From positions 186,001 through 250,000 of the forward strand of contig NZ_BCZK01000002.1 of the NCBI RefSeq assembly GCF_001598695.1: 64,000 bases of DNA, read 5' to 3'. Source of the DNA: Klebsiella oxytoca NBRC 105695 (GTDB taxonomy: Bacteria > Pseudomonadota > Gammaproteobacteria > Enterobacterales > Enterobacteriaceae). The stretch's first letter is position 1; each line of letters opens with the position of its first letter. The notes beneath the pieces were generated by a model. That model did not search any database. It was given only the letters and a program-made list of their open reading frames with translations, and was not told where the DNA came from. Shown here piece after piece: positions 55,709-63,878 of this stretch. Position numbers and translations under genes: made by a program.

Positions 55709-56074
55709 GGTCTATTCCTTTGTCGGGGGGACAAGTAAGGACCTCAGCGCCAGTTCCACCGGCACTACCTTATCCTGATGTCAGCCAGAACATAAGGAAA
55801 TGTTTGTTTCGTTTCAATGGTTATATGAAATTTAACTTCTGTATATGAGAGGCGGATCGAAAAATAGAAAAGATTGTGCGTCCGATGTGGCTCGGGGAAT
55901 CATCAAGTCATTCTGATTAATAAGGTTATTTGCTGCCTTTTTTGACGCTCATTGATTCATCTTGTATATGCTATTTGTGATTTTGAGTGCTGATTTTGTG
56001 AAGTGAATCGATAAGGCATCAGGTTTTTATTTTTCATTATTAATGTAAATTGAAATTAATTTTTCTTTTTTGTG
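55709..56074. other. intergenic region upstream of the GPH transporter
   Basis: About 365 bases; the left part must hold the promoter for the transporter/oxidoreductase pair. It is AT-rich from 55790 to 56070. No gene or clear operator was recognised. Confidence 0.4.
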
Positions 56075-56100
56075 GTCGGGCATGCTGCAGCATGCCCGAC
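56075..56100. repeat. perfect 26-base palindrome downstream of the MFS gene
   Basis: GTCGGGCATGCTG is followed directly by its exact reverse complement. It lies 12 bases beyond the stop of the leftward MFS gene. In the direction of that gene it is followed by A-rich, not T-rich, sequence, so it is not a standard terminator; it can form a long hairpin or act as a 3' stabiliser. Confidence 0.6.
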
Positions 56101-56112
56101 TGATTAACGCAT

Positions 56113-57477
56113 TTAACCGGTATTGCCGAACGCGGCGGTGGAGGAGGTGGATTTTGGCGCCGAATCAGCCGCGAAAATTCCTTTGGCCGCGAGCCCGGCG
56201 ACGGTGATCGCGGCGGGGATGCCAAGGATCAGAAAAACGCTTTCGAAGCTAATATTCAGCGCCAGCATCTCAGCTCCGGCAAAAGCGCTGAGGATGGCGC
56301 CCATGCGGCCCACGCCGTGCATCCAGCTGGAACCTGTAGCCCGCGCTTCGGTAGGATAGTAGCGGGCGGAAAGCGCATTCATACCGGTATTGGCGCCGTT
56401 TAAACAGGCTCCGCTGATAAACGCCAGCAGGCAGATGAGCGCAAAGCTTGCCGCTGCATATCCCATTGCCATCGTAAACAGGCCGCCAACGGCGTAAATC
56501 ATTCCGAGCGCCCGATGCGGATTAATCCGGTCCATCAACCAGCCCGCAAACAGCGAGCCAATGGTTCCTCCCGCCTGGTACATTGCGGTCATCACCGCCG
56601 CCTGGCCAACCGTTAATCCCACCTCTTTCACCAGCGTCGGTAACCAGCTACCGAGAAGATAGACCAGAAAGAGCCCCATAAAATAGACCAGCCAGAGCAT
56701 CATCGAACCGAAGCGATACTGGCGGGAGAGAACGATGCGCATCGCATTTGCCTGCACGGGCTGGGCTGGGAGAGTGAACTCGGCATCATCGGCGATTTGG
56801 CCCGGATAGAGGCGCTGCAAAATCAGCCGAATACGTCGGGCTGGCGCGCGCTTAACCACCAGAAAACGCACCGATTCCGGTAACAGCCAGATCAGGAGCG
56901 GCGCGAACAGCAGCGGGAGGATGCCGCCGAGCAGCATCAGCGAGTGCCAGCCAAACTTCGGGATTAGCCATGAGGCGGAGAATCCTCCCGCCGCGGCGCC
57001 AAAGGTGAAGCCGCAAAAAATAATCGTAATCAGAAACGAGCGCTGACGCTCAGGCGCATACTCCGACACCAGAGTGCCGATATTCGGCATGGCGGCGCCT
57101 AATCCGAGCCCGGTCAGAAAACGAAAAAGCACCATCTGTTCGATGTTTTGCGAAAGGGCGGTGGCAATGGTCCAGAAGCCGAAGAAGAAGACGCTATTGA
57201 TGATGATTTTTTTCCGCCCCAGCCAGTCGGCGAGCGGCCCGGAGAATATAGCGCCCAGCGCAAGGCCTATCAGCGCGGCGCTGATGACAAAACCGAGTTC
57301 ATGGTTGCTTACTCCCCATTCCTGCTTCAGCGTCGGGGCGATAAATCCCATGATGGCGATATCAAAGCCGTCCAGCGCAATCACGCAGAAGCCTAAAAAC
57401 ACCACCAGTTTTTGAAAGCGGCTGAGCGGATTGGCGTTGATTAACTCCCTGACGTCCAGGCGTTGAGTCTGTGTCAT
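56113..57477 (-). CDS. MFS transporter, aromatic acid:H+ symporter type
   Basis: A 454-residue 12-helix transporter. IALDGFDIAIMGFIAPTL in helix 1 and GPLADWLGRKKIII in the loop 2-3 are signatures of the AAHS family (PcaK, BenK, MhpT), and LLPESVRFLV begins the central loop. It would import a benzoate-, shikimate- or quinate-like acid. It is the last gene of the leftward operon starting at 62913. TAAGGAG precedes the start. Confidence 0.88.
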   Translation of the reverse strand: MTQTQRLDVRELINANPLSRFQKLVVFLGFCVIALDGFDIAIMGFIAPTLKQEWGVSNHELGFVISAALIGLALGAIFSGPLADWLGRKKIIINSVFFFGFWTIATALSQNIEQMVLFRFLTGLGLGAAMPNIGTLVSEYAPERQRSFLITIIFCGFTFGAAAGGFSASWLIPKFGWHSLMLLGGILPLLFAPLLIWLLPESVRFLVVKRAPARRIRLILQRLYPGQIADDAEFTLPAQPVQANAMRIVLSRQYRFGSMMLWLVYFMGLFLVYLLGSWLPTLVKEVGLTVGQAAVMTAMYQAGGTIGSLFAGWLMDRINPHRALGMIYAVGGLFTMAMGYAAASFALICLLAFISGACLNGANTGMNALSARYYPTEARATGSSWMHGVGRMGAILSAFAGAEMLALNISFESVFLILGIPAAITVAGLAAKGIFAADSAPKSTSSTAAFGNTG

Positions 57478-57487
57478 GGGATGCTCC

Positions 57488-58306
57488 TTATGCGCAAGGG
57501 CGCAGGTAGGACTGCGCGGCGTTAAACAGCAACTGAGCGCGAGTGAGTGCCGGCAGCGCGCCGCGTTCGCCGCTTAGCGGAACCTCGATAGAAACCGGCA
57601 GCGTCGCCGGAAGCGCCGCCATCAGTCCATGCAGATCGAGCCCGCCTTCGCCGGGCACCTTACGCGCGGCGCGGGCCTGGTAAATCAGCTCCTGTTCATC
57701 TGCTGGGATCTGCGGCGAGGCATCGCAAAGCTGCATATAGTTGAGGCAGTTTTTCGGCAGCGCGGCGAGCGTAGACAGCGACTCGCCTGAGCGCCAGAAA
57801 TGAATCGCGTCGATCAAAATACCGATATCCTGGCGGCCGCTGGCGGCGATAAGCGCCTGGGCTTTGGCGATGGTGCGCAGCTGTGTCCAGGGCATGGGCT
57901 CCAGGTTCATGGTTAAACCATACTCCTGGCCAGCTTCGGCAAGCCGGGCCAGATTTTCCGCGCTGCGAGCGCGGTTGTCATCATTTCCGGCGACTAAAAC
58001 CTGTCTGGCGCCCAGACGCGCGGCGGTATGGAGAAAGAGCTGCAAACGAGCGTCCAGCGAAAAATCTGGCGTCAGGCGGACTATCTCAACGTCCGAGACG
58101 CGAATACCGGTTTCTATCAGCGCTGCCAGGGTATCGCGGACAGCGGCAGTATCGCCCAGCATGCCATAGTCAGGGTCGGTCGCCGTGGCGGGAAGCAGGC
58201 GCAGGCCGACGTGAGTAAATCCGGTTTGGGCCGCGATCCGCACCTGTTGCGGTGGCGGGACGTCGAGTAGGGTAAGCGCGGCGAGTGACAGGGTTCGCAT
58301 GTTCAT
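57488..58306 (-). CDS. TIM-barrel isomerase/dehydratase (AP_endonuc_2 superfamily)
   Basis: A 272-residue xylose-isomerase-like TIM barrel. Metal-ligand positions are suggested by the glutamate in MNLEPMPW, the aspartate in LIDAIHFWRSG, the aspartate in MQLCDASP and the late glutamate in SIEVPLSGERG. The superfamily includes sugar isomerases and 3-dehydroshikimate dehydratases. Next to a shikimate-dehydrogenase-like gene and an aromatic-acid permease the latter role is attractive but unproven. The gene lies 10 bases upstream of the MFS gene. Confidence 0.8.
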   Translation of the reverse strand: MNMRTLSLAALTLLDVPPPQQVRIAAQTGFTHVGLRLLPATATDPDYGMLGDTAAVRDTLAALIETGIRVSDVEIVRLTPDFSLDARLQLFLHTAARLGARQVLVAGNDDNRARSAENLARLAEAGQEYGLTMNLEPMPWTQLRTIAKAQALIAASGRQDIGILIDAIHFWRSGESLSTLAALPKNCLNYMQLCDASPQIPADEQELIYQARAARKVPGEGGLDLHGLMAALPATLPVSIEVPLSGERGALPALTRAQLLFNAAQSYLRPCA

Positions 58307-58370
58307 AAAGGACTCCAGTACAGTTGCAGGTGATTGTTGTTATGCGTATTGCCGTCCCTGGTAAAATGCT

Positions 58371-60074
58371 TTACTGCGTTGCTTTATTAATGTTTTCTGC
58401 CAGTTTTTTACCGACCATGTAGCCAAAGGTCATGGCCGGACCAAGCGTGATACCGCCGCTGGGATAGAATCCCCGCATCACGCTCGACATATCGTTGCCG
58501 ATGGCGTAAAGGCCCTGAATCGGCTGCTGCTGCGCGTTGAGAACCCGCGCATTCTCATCGGTAATTAAACCGCTGAAGGAGCCCAGCGAACCGGGCAGAA
58601 TGCGTACCGCATAAAAAGGCGCGCGGCTGAGTTTCCCAAGCGTAGGGTGAGGGGAACGGCTGGCGTCCCCCTGCGCGCGGTTGTATGCCGACGCGCCGCG
58701 CTGATAATCCTTATCCTCTCCCTGGTCTACAAAACCGTTAAAACGGGCGATCGTTTCCGCCAGCTGCTGCGAATCGATAGCGCATGCTTTCGCCAGCGCT
58801 TCCAGCGTCTCGCCGACGTACAGATAGCCGGTGCGTCGCCAGGACTCCGGGGCAAAAGGAAAAGGGCGGGCATGGCCTAACCCATAGCGCCGAAGCGCAC
58901 GGCTATCGCCAATCAGCCACGCCTGTGGCGCTTCGCCAGGCGGCGTGGCCTCCAGCAGCGCGGCGATAAAATCGTGGTAGGAATCAGCCTCATTGGTAAA
59001 GCGTTTACCGTTGGGCAGTACGGCAATAAAGCCGGGCTTGGCGCGTTCAACCAGATGTGGGAAGACCAGCTGCAGACCGCTGGCCTGCGTCACGCGCGAA
59101 ACGGGCGCCCAGGCCATCGCATGCCTGAGCGTGGTATCAAACTGGCCGCCGACCGTTTCGCCAAGGCGGATGCCCTCCCCCTGATTACCCGGAGGCGCGG
59201 CGGAGAAGTGGCCATAGCCGCTGGCGGCGTGCGGCACGTTTTCGGCCAGGCGCTGTCTGTCGTGAGGAAAGCCGCCGCAGGCGAGGATCACCGCACCGGC
59301 CCGAACCTCTATCCGGCCGTCGTCGCTGCGTAATATCGCGCCCTTTACTCCGTTTCCGGATGCGAGCAGCCGTTCAACCGGCGCATTAAGCTGAAAAGTC
59401 ACTCCTGCATCCAGCGCCGAGCGCAGCAGCCGGGCAACCAAAGCGTTGCCGTTAACCAGATGCTGTCCGCGTCCGGCGCGCAGTCGCTGCCAGCCGTGGC
59501 GCAGCAGGCGACGGCTGGCATACAGCGCCGATCGCGGCGAGCGAGTGGCGTTGAAAAAGTGTGCCATATCCGTGCCGCCGGCAATGCCCATCCCCGCGAG
59601 GCTGATAGTCTCCAGAGGCGGGCGCAGGCGATGCAGCCAGTCGCCGAGCAGCCGCCCATCGAAAGGCTGCGCCGTGACCGAGCGCCCTCCGGCGGCCGAT
59701 CCCGGCGAATGATGAAAATCGGGCATTTTGCTGCCGGAAAGAAACTGCACGGCAGTATGGCGGCGGAAAAAGTCAATCATCTCCGGTCCGTGCCGTAAGT
59801 AGGCAAGCAGGCGCGCATCGGCCGGTTCACCGTTCATTTCATGCTGCAAATAAACCAGCGGTGCGTTGGGCTCTTCCTTAATCCCCTCTTCACGCGCCAG
59901 CGGATTATGCGGGATCCACAGCCAGCCGCCGGACCAGGCGCTGGTGCCGCCAATCACCGACTCTTTCTCCGCAACCAGCACGCTGGCGCCGCCAATGGCG
60001 GCAGTGACGGCGGCGGAGAGCCCCGCCGCGCCGGAGCCGACCACCAGAACATCCACGTTCATCTGCCCGCTCAT
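58371..60074 (-). CDS. FAD-dependent dehydrogenase, KstD/fumarate-reductase-like (copy A)
   Basis: A 567-residue flavoprotein of the FAD_binding_2 family. The dinucleotide motif VVGSGAAGLSAAVTA (about 9-23) is followed by GGTSAWSGGWLW, and the C-terminal segment PSGGITLGPAMTFGYM closes the FAD site. Family members are 3-ketosteroid dehydrogenases and fumarate/urocanate reductases. The start at 60074 has AAGGAG 6 bases upstream, and gives the expected N-terminus. It is a clear paralogue of the flavoprotein encoded at 60395-62095, with a NIPSNAP gene between them. Confidence 0.85.
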   Translation of the reverse strand: MSGQMNVDVLVVGSGAAGLSAAVTAAIGGASVLVAEKESVIGGTSAWSGGWLWIPHNPLAREEGIKEEPNAPLVYLQHEMNGEPADARLLAYLRHGPEMIDFFRRHTAVQFLSGSKMPDFHHSPGSAAGGRSVTAQPFDGRLLGDWLHRLRPPLETISLAGMGIAGGTDMAHFFNATRSPRSALYASRRLLRHGWQRLRAGRGQHLVNGNALVARLLRSALDAGVTFQLNAPVERLLASGNGVKGAILRSDDGRIEVRAGAVILACGGFPHDRQRLAENVPHAASGYGHFSAAPPGNQGEGIRLGETVGGQFDTTLRHAMAWAPVSRVTQASGLQLVFPHLVERAKPGFIAVLPNGKRFTNEADSYHDFIAALLEATPPGEAPQAWLIGDSRALRRYGLGHARPFPFAPESWRRTGYLYVGETLEALAKACAIDSQQLAETIARFNGFVDQGEDKDYQRGASAYNRAQGDASRSPHPTLGKLSRAPFYAVRILPGSLGSFSGLITDENARVLNAQQQPIQGLYAIGNDMSSVMRGFYPSGGITLGPAMTFGYMVGKKLAENINKATQ

Positions 60075-60084
60075 AACCGACTCC

Positions 60085-60405
60085 TTATTGCAGCGGTGAA
60101 AAATCAGTAGGGCGCAGAAGAACCGACTCCAGGCGCTCAACGGCGGCCAGTTCGCGGTTCTTGCGTGAAAACGTCAGCCAGCGTTCGTCCTGCGCCATGC
60201 GCGCCCGACGCACCAGGCGATCGTCCAGGCTTTCATAGGCCCAGATATGCACCACTTGATTAACCACCCCAATTTCAGTAAAGAAAAAGCCGATGAGTTT
60301 GCCGAGATGTTCGGTTTGTACGGCGTAAGCATCGCTTTTATATAACGCCAGCCAGTCGGCCATTTTCAGCGGATTAATGGTGTAGGTACGTTTTTCATAG
60401 ATCAT
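60085..60405 (-). CDS. NIPSNAP-family protein
   Basis: A 106-residue protein with a dimeric alpha/beta-barrel (ferredoxin-like) fold of the NIPSNAP family; it opens MIYEKRTYTINPLKMADWL and has the family segment VVNQVVHIWAYESLDDR. Many bacterial members sit in operons for cyclic or aromatic compound breakdown and have no settled role. AGGAG is 6 bases before the start at 60405. It overlaps the preceding flavoprotein gene by 11 bases, so translation is coupled. Confidence 0.88.
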   Translation of the reverse strand: MIYEKRTYTINPLKMADWLALYKSDAYAVQTEHLGKLIGFFFTEIGVVNQVVHIWAYESLDDRLVRRARMAQDERWLTFSRKNRELAAVERLESVLLRPTDFSPLQ

Positions 60406-62095
60406 AATTTTCTCCTGTTGAGAGTGCGTGTTGTTGCGCCATATGGCTGGCTGAGAGATAGCCGAAGGTGAGCGCCGGGCCGAGAGTAATGCCTGGACCG
60501 GGATAGGTGCCTGCCATAATCGAATCCATATCGTTACCGACGGCATAGAGCCCTTTAATGGGGCGCCCCTGCTGGTTAATGACCTGAGCATTGGCGGTAG
60601 TGACCAGGCCGCGCGAGGTGCCGAGATCGCCGGTATAGAGGGTAATGGCGTAAAACGGCGGGCTGGTCAGCGGAGCGTTACAGGCGTTTGGCCGATGGCC
60701 GGGATCGCCCATCGCGCGGTTATAGCTGTTGCCGCCTTTGGCGAACTCCGGGTCGTGGCCCTGGGCGGCATCGCGGTTATAGCGTGCCACCGTTTCTGCC
60801 AACGTCTGCGGGTCCAGCCCGAGCTGTTGCGCCAGTTCCGCCAGCGTTTCGGCCTGGTGCAGATAGCCCGCCTTCACCAGCGCGTCGTTATTCACCGGAG
60901 CAGGGCGCGCAAGGCCCAGGCCATAGCGCTTCATGGCCAGAGCATCACAAATCAGGAAGCAGGGGGCGTTTTCTGCCCGGCTTTGCATGGCGCTGGCGAA
61001 ATGGTGATAAGAATTTGATTCATTCACGAAGCGAACCGCTCGCTGGTTAACGGCAATGACGCCGGGTTTCGCGCGGTCGGTGACCAGGTGAGGGAAGCGC
61101 TCTTGCGTGCCGTCGGGACGCCGTAAAACCGAGACCGGCGCCCAGAAAAAGTTAGACGGCAGATCGGCGCCTTCGCGGGCATTGACCGCGGCGGCAAGGC
61201 GCAGCGCGGCGCCGTCGTTGGCGGCGGGCGACATGGTGTAGTGCTCGCGAGTAGCAGGGCGATAGCGTTCAGCCAGTTTGCCTGCGGCAAAACCTCCCGC
61301 CGCCAGCACCACGCCGCAGCGGGCTTTGAGGAGCTGTGGCTGCCCATCGTTCTCGATTTCCACGCCGGTTATTTCGCCATTGCGTTCGCTTAGCGAAAGC
61401 ACATTCACGTTGAGCCTGAGCTGCATTCCTTTGCGAAAGGCGAGCGTCGCCATGCGCGCTATCAGCGCGTTACCCATCGCCAGCCGTGTTCCTCGAGGGT
61501 ATTTGAGCCGATCGCGGCCGTAGCGCAGCAGCAGCTTGCCGCAGTGGGTGATAGAGCGCAGGGAGCGGCGCAGATCGAGAAAGTGCTGGATATCGACCCG
61601 ATTAACCATCATTCCGCCAAATAGCAGCATCCCCGGCGGAGGAGAACGGAGATCGCGGAAATATTCGCCTAGCTTGCGCCCGTCAAACTCCACCACCTCC
61701 AGCGCCCGGCCGACGTCGACGGCACCGGGTTCATCCGGGTAATAATCCGGAGAAAGCGGACGCAGGCTATATTTCACCGCCCCCTCTTTTTCAAGAAACG
61801 CCAGCGCCTCGCGTCCCGAAGAGATAAAAGCTTCGATCAGATCCTGACGATAGTTGGGCTCGCCGATGATGGTCCGCAGATAGGTTTTGATTGCCTGCTG
61901 ACTATCGTCTGTAGTCATTGTTCGCGCCTGATCGCTATCGTGGATCCATACCGCGCCGCCGGAAATGGCGGAGGTGCCGCCAAACTGCGGTGCTTTTTCC
62001 AGCATCAGCACCGACAGTCCTTTACAGCAGGCGGTCACCGCCGCGGCAAAGCCTGCTGCGCCGCTGCCGATAACGATGACATCCCAGCTTTTCAT
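60395..62095 (-). CDS. FAD-dependent dehydrogenase, KstD/fumarate-reductase-like (copy B)
   Basis: A 566-residue flavoprotein with VIGSGAAGFAAAVTA (about 8-22), GGTSAISGGAVWI and PGPGITLGPALTFGYL, organised like copy A. The two copies differ at many positions, so they probably have different substrates or form successive desaturation steps on a ring. It overlaps the shikimate-dehydrogenase-like gene by 4 bases (ATGA). Confidence 0.85.
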   Translation of the reverse strand: MKSWDVIVIGSGAAGFAAAVTACCKGLSVLMLEKAPQFGGTSAISGGAVWIHDSDQARTMTTDDSQQAIKTYLRTIIGEPNYRQDLIEAFISSGREALAFLEKEGAVKYSLRPLSPDYYPDEPGAVDVGRALEVVEFDGRKLGEYFRDLRSPPPGMLLFGGMMVNRVDIQHFLDLRRSLRSITHCGKLLLRYGRDRLKYPRGTRLAMGNALIARMATLAFRKGMQLRLNVNVLSLSERNGEITGVEIENDGQPQLLKARCGVVLAAGGFAAGKLAERYRPATREHYTMSPAANDGAALRLAAAVNAREGADLPSNFFWAPVSVLRRPDGTQERFPHLVTDRAKPGVIAVNQRAVRFVNESNSYHHFASAMQSRAENAPCFLICDALAMKRYGLGLARPAPVNNDALVKAGYLHQAETLAELAQQLGLDPQTLAETVARYNRDAAQGHDPEFAKGGNSYNRAMGDPGHRPNACNAPLTSPPFYAITLYTGDLGTSRGLVTTANAQVINQQGRPIKGLYAVGNDMDSIMAGTYPGPGITLGPALTFGYLSASHMAQQHALSTGENYDL

Positions 62096-62913
62096 GCTGC
62101 CGCTCCTTGTTCCTGCGGAATGGCGCCAATGAACTGCCCCATGAGTTTCATCTGCGCCAGCGCCATCTCCGGCCCGGTCTGGATAGTGCAGCCGCGATCG
62201 CGGGCGAAGGCCAGAAGCGGGGTGACGATCGGCGCGGTTACCACGTCAGCGACATGCGTTGCTGCGGGAAGGGTTTCCAGCAGCGCCTGCGGCAGCGGTA
62301 AAGAAGCGAAACCGGTCATTCCCGCCGGAGAGCCATTCACCACTAAATCCAGACCAGTAAGGGTAGCGGGCAGGTCGCTGAGCTGAACGTGGGGAAAATG
62401 GGCTGCCAGTCGGTTATGCAGTTGCTGAAGGGTAGCGGGATTCTGGTCATGCAGGGCCAGCTGAAGGATGCCCGCTTCGCATAATCCCCAGGCAATTGCG
62501 CTGCCGACGCCGCCGCAGCCGGAGAGCAGCGCCTTTTTACCCGCGGCATTAAATCCATGCGCCTCTGCGGCAAGCTGGAAGCCGACGCCATCCAGCATAT
62601 CGCCTTGCAAACGGCCATCGGCCAGCTTACGGATGACATTGACGGCATTCAGGTGTCGGGCTCGCGGCGTTAACTCATCAACCAGGGCAGCGGCACGCTG
62701 TTTATGCGGAACGGTAACCAGCACGCCGCTCATGTTGTGCCAGCCGCGTAGCGTATTGAGATAATCAGCAACGGCATGCGGAGCGATATCCACCGGGATC
62801 ATGACACTATCCATCTGTCGTTCGGCAAAGTAGCGGTTGAAGTTCTCCGGCGATTTAACCTGGGTAATCGGGTGGCCGATAACGGCGACGACCTGAGTGA
62901 ATCCACTGACCAT
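62092..62913 (-). CDS. shikimate/quinate dehydrogenase-like protein
   Basis: A 273-residue AroE-family protein. The catalytic lysine is Lys71 in VTVPHKQRAA, followed by NAVNVIRKL, the Rossmann motif GCGGVGSAIAW and NGSPAGM near the cofactor site. The N-terminal substrate segment ITQVKSPENFN differs from the SxSP of AroE, so another alicyclic acid than shikimate may be used. I start at 62913 because GAGG lies 6 bases upstream. It is the first gene of the leftward catabolic operon, divergent from an IclR regulator. Confidence 0.85.
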   Translation of the reverse strand: MVSGFTQVVAVIGHPITQVKSPENFNRYFAERQMDSVMIPVDIAPHAVADYLNTLRGWHNMSGVLVTVPHKQRAAALVDELTPRARHLNAVNVIRKLADGRLQGDMLDGVGFQLAAEAHGFNAAGKKALLSGCGGVGSAIAWGLCEAGILQLALHDQNPATLQQLHNRLAAHFPHVQLSDLPATLTGLDLVVNGSPAGMTGFASLPLPQALLETLPAATHVADVVTAPIVTPLLAFARDRGCTIQTGPEMALAQMKLMGQFIGAIPQEQGAAA

Positions 62914-63066
62914 TTCCAACCTCATTTTGTTAAATGAATGTTGTGAAAGTATTTCAGCGGAAGCTGAGAGCGACAACGCAGAATTCGGCCATACTGGTTG
63001 TTAATCGCACCACCACTGCGATAATCGCGCTAAACTGATCATATTGTTGCGAAAGTGTGAACAGCT
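62914..63066. promoter_or_regulatory. divergent promoter region of the catabolic operon and its IclR regulator
   Basis: 153 bases between two divergent starts. A palindrome GCGATAATCGC (63018-63028) and a CAGC-GGAA-GCTG inverted repeat (near 62955-62966) are candidate operators for the IclR-type regulator encoded to the right. IclR regulators often bind palindromes in such shared regions. Confidence 0.45.
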
Positions 63067-63825
63067 ATGCAAAACCAGATTCATTCCCGCGATCTAATCG
63101 TCGGCCTGCAAAAGGGGCTGGCGCTGATCCAGCTATTTTCGAAAGAGTTTCCGCGTCTCACGGTGCCGCAGGCGGCGAAAATGAGCGGTCTGACGCCTAG
63201 CGCCGCACGCCGTTTTTTCCTCACGCTGCTGCATGAGCGCTATCTGCAGACCGACGGACGTCACTACTGGCTGACGCCCAAAGCGTTAAGGCTGGGGCAG
63301 GCGTATGTGGATTCGGCGCAGTTTCCGCGGATGGTGCGACCGATCGTGGAGTACATCGCCAGCCGAACGGAAGAGCATGCTTCGGTAGGTGTGATTGATG
63401 ACGATGAGCTGGTTTATATTGCCCGCAGCAAGCATACGCCGTTTAACTCGACTTCAGTGCGTCTGGGAGAAAGGGTGCCGATTTACTGTACCGCCGGAGG
63501 GCGGCTCTGGCTGGCTTCGCTGGCGGAAGATGAATGTGAAACCGTTTTGCAGCGGATCCGCCGCGAACAGCGCACGCCCTATACGGTAACGGACGTAGCG
63601 GCTTTAATGGAAAAGATCGCTCAGGTGCGTCGGCAGGGCTATGCCGCGATTGAGCAGGAGTTTGAAATTGGCATGCTGGTGCTGGCGGTGCCGCTGTCCG
63701 ACAGGGAAGGGCTCTACTGGGGGGCGCTGAGCTTAACCAGCCATCAGTCGAGAACCTCGCTGGAGGCGCTGTGTCGCGATCATCTGGATTTACTCTATAG
63801 CGCCCAGGCGATGCTGGTGGGCTAA
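63067..63825 (+). CDS. IclR-family transcriptional regulator
   Basis: A 252-residue regulator: N-terminal winged helix-turn-helix (about 14-75, LTVPQAAKMSGLTPSAARRF) and C-terminal effector domain (about 90-250, EHASVGVIDDDELVYIARSK then RVPIYCTAGGRLWLA). Members such as PcaU and PobR control protocatechuate, quinate or hydroxybenzoate genes, which fits its divergent position to the shikimate-like operon. It probably responds to the substrate or an intermediate. Confidence 0.92.
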   Translation: MQNQIHSRDLIVGLQKGLALIQLFSKEFPRLTVPQAAKMSGLTPSAARRFFLTLLHERYLQTDGRHYWLTPKALRLGQAYVDSAQFPRMVRPIVEYIASRTEEHASVGVIDDDELVYIARSKHTPFNSTSVRLGERVPIYCTAGGRLWLASLAEDECETVLQRIRREQRTPYTVTDVAALMEKIAQVRRQGYAAIEQEFEIGMLVLAVPLSDREGLYWGALSLTSHQSRTSLEALCRDHLDLLYSAQAMLVG

Positions 63826-63851
63826 CCCGCGTCGCAGTGCGGAGTAGAAAT

Positions 63852-63872
63852 GGGCAGGCTGATAGCCTGCCC
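63852..63872. terminator. bidirectional hairpin between the IclR gene and the terminal peptide gene
   Basis: GGGCAGGCT pairs perfectly with AGCCTGCCC around a three-base loop. It lies 26 bases after the regulator stop and 6 bases beyond the stop of the convergent peptide gene. Confidence 0.65.
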
Positions 63873-63878
63873 GCATAA

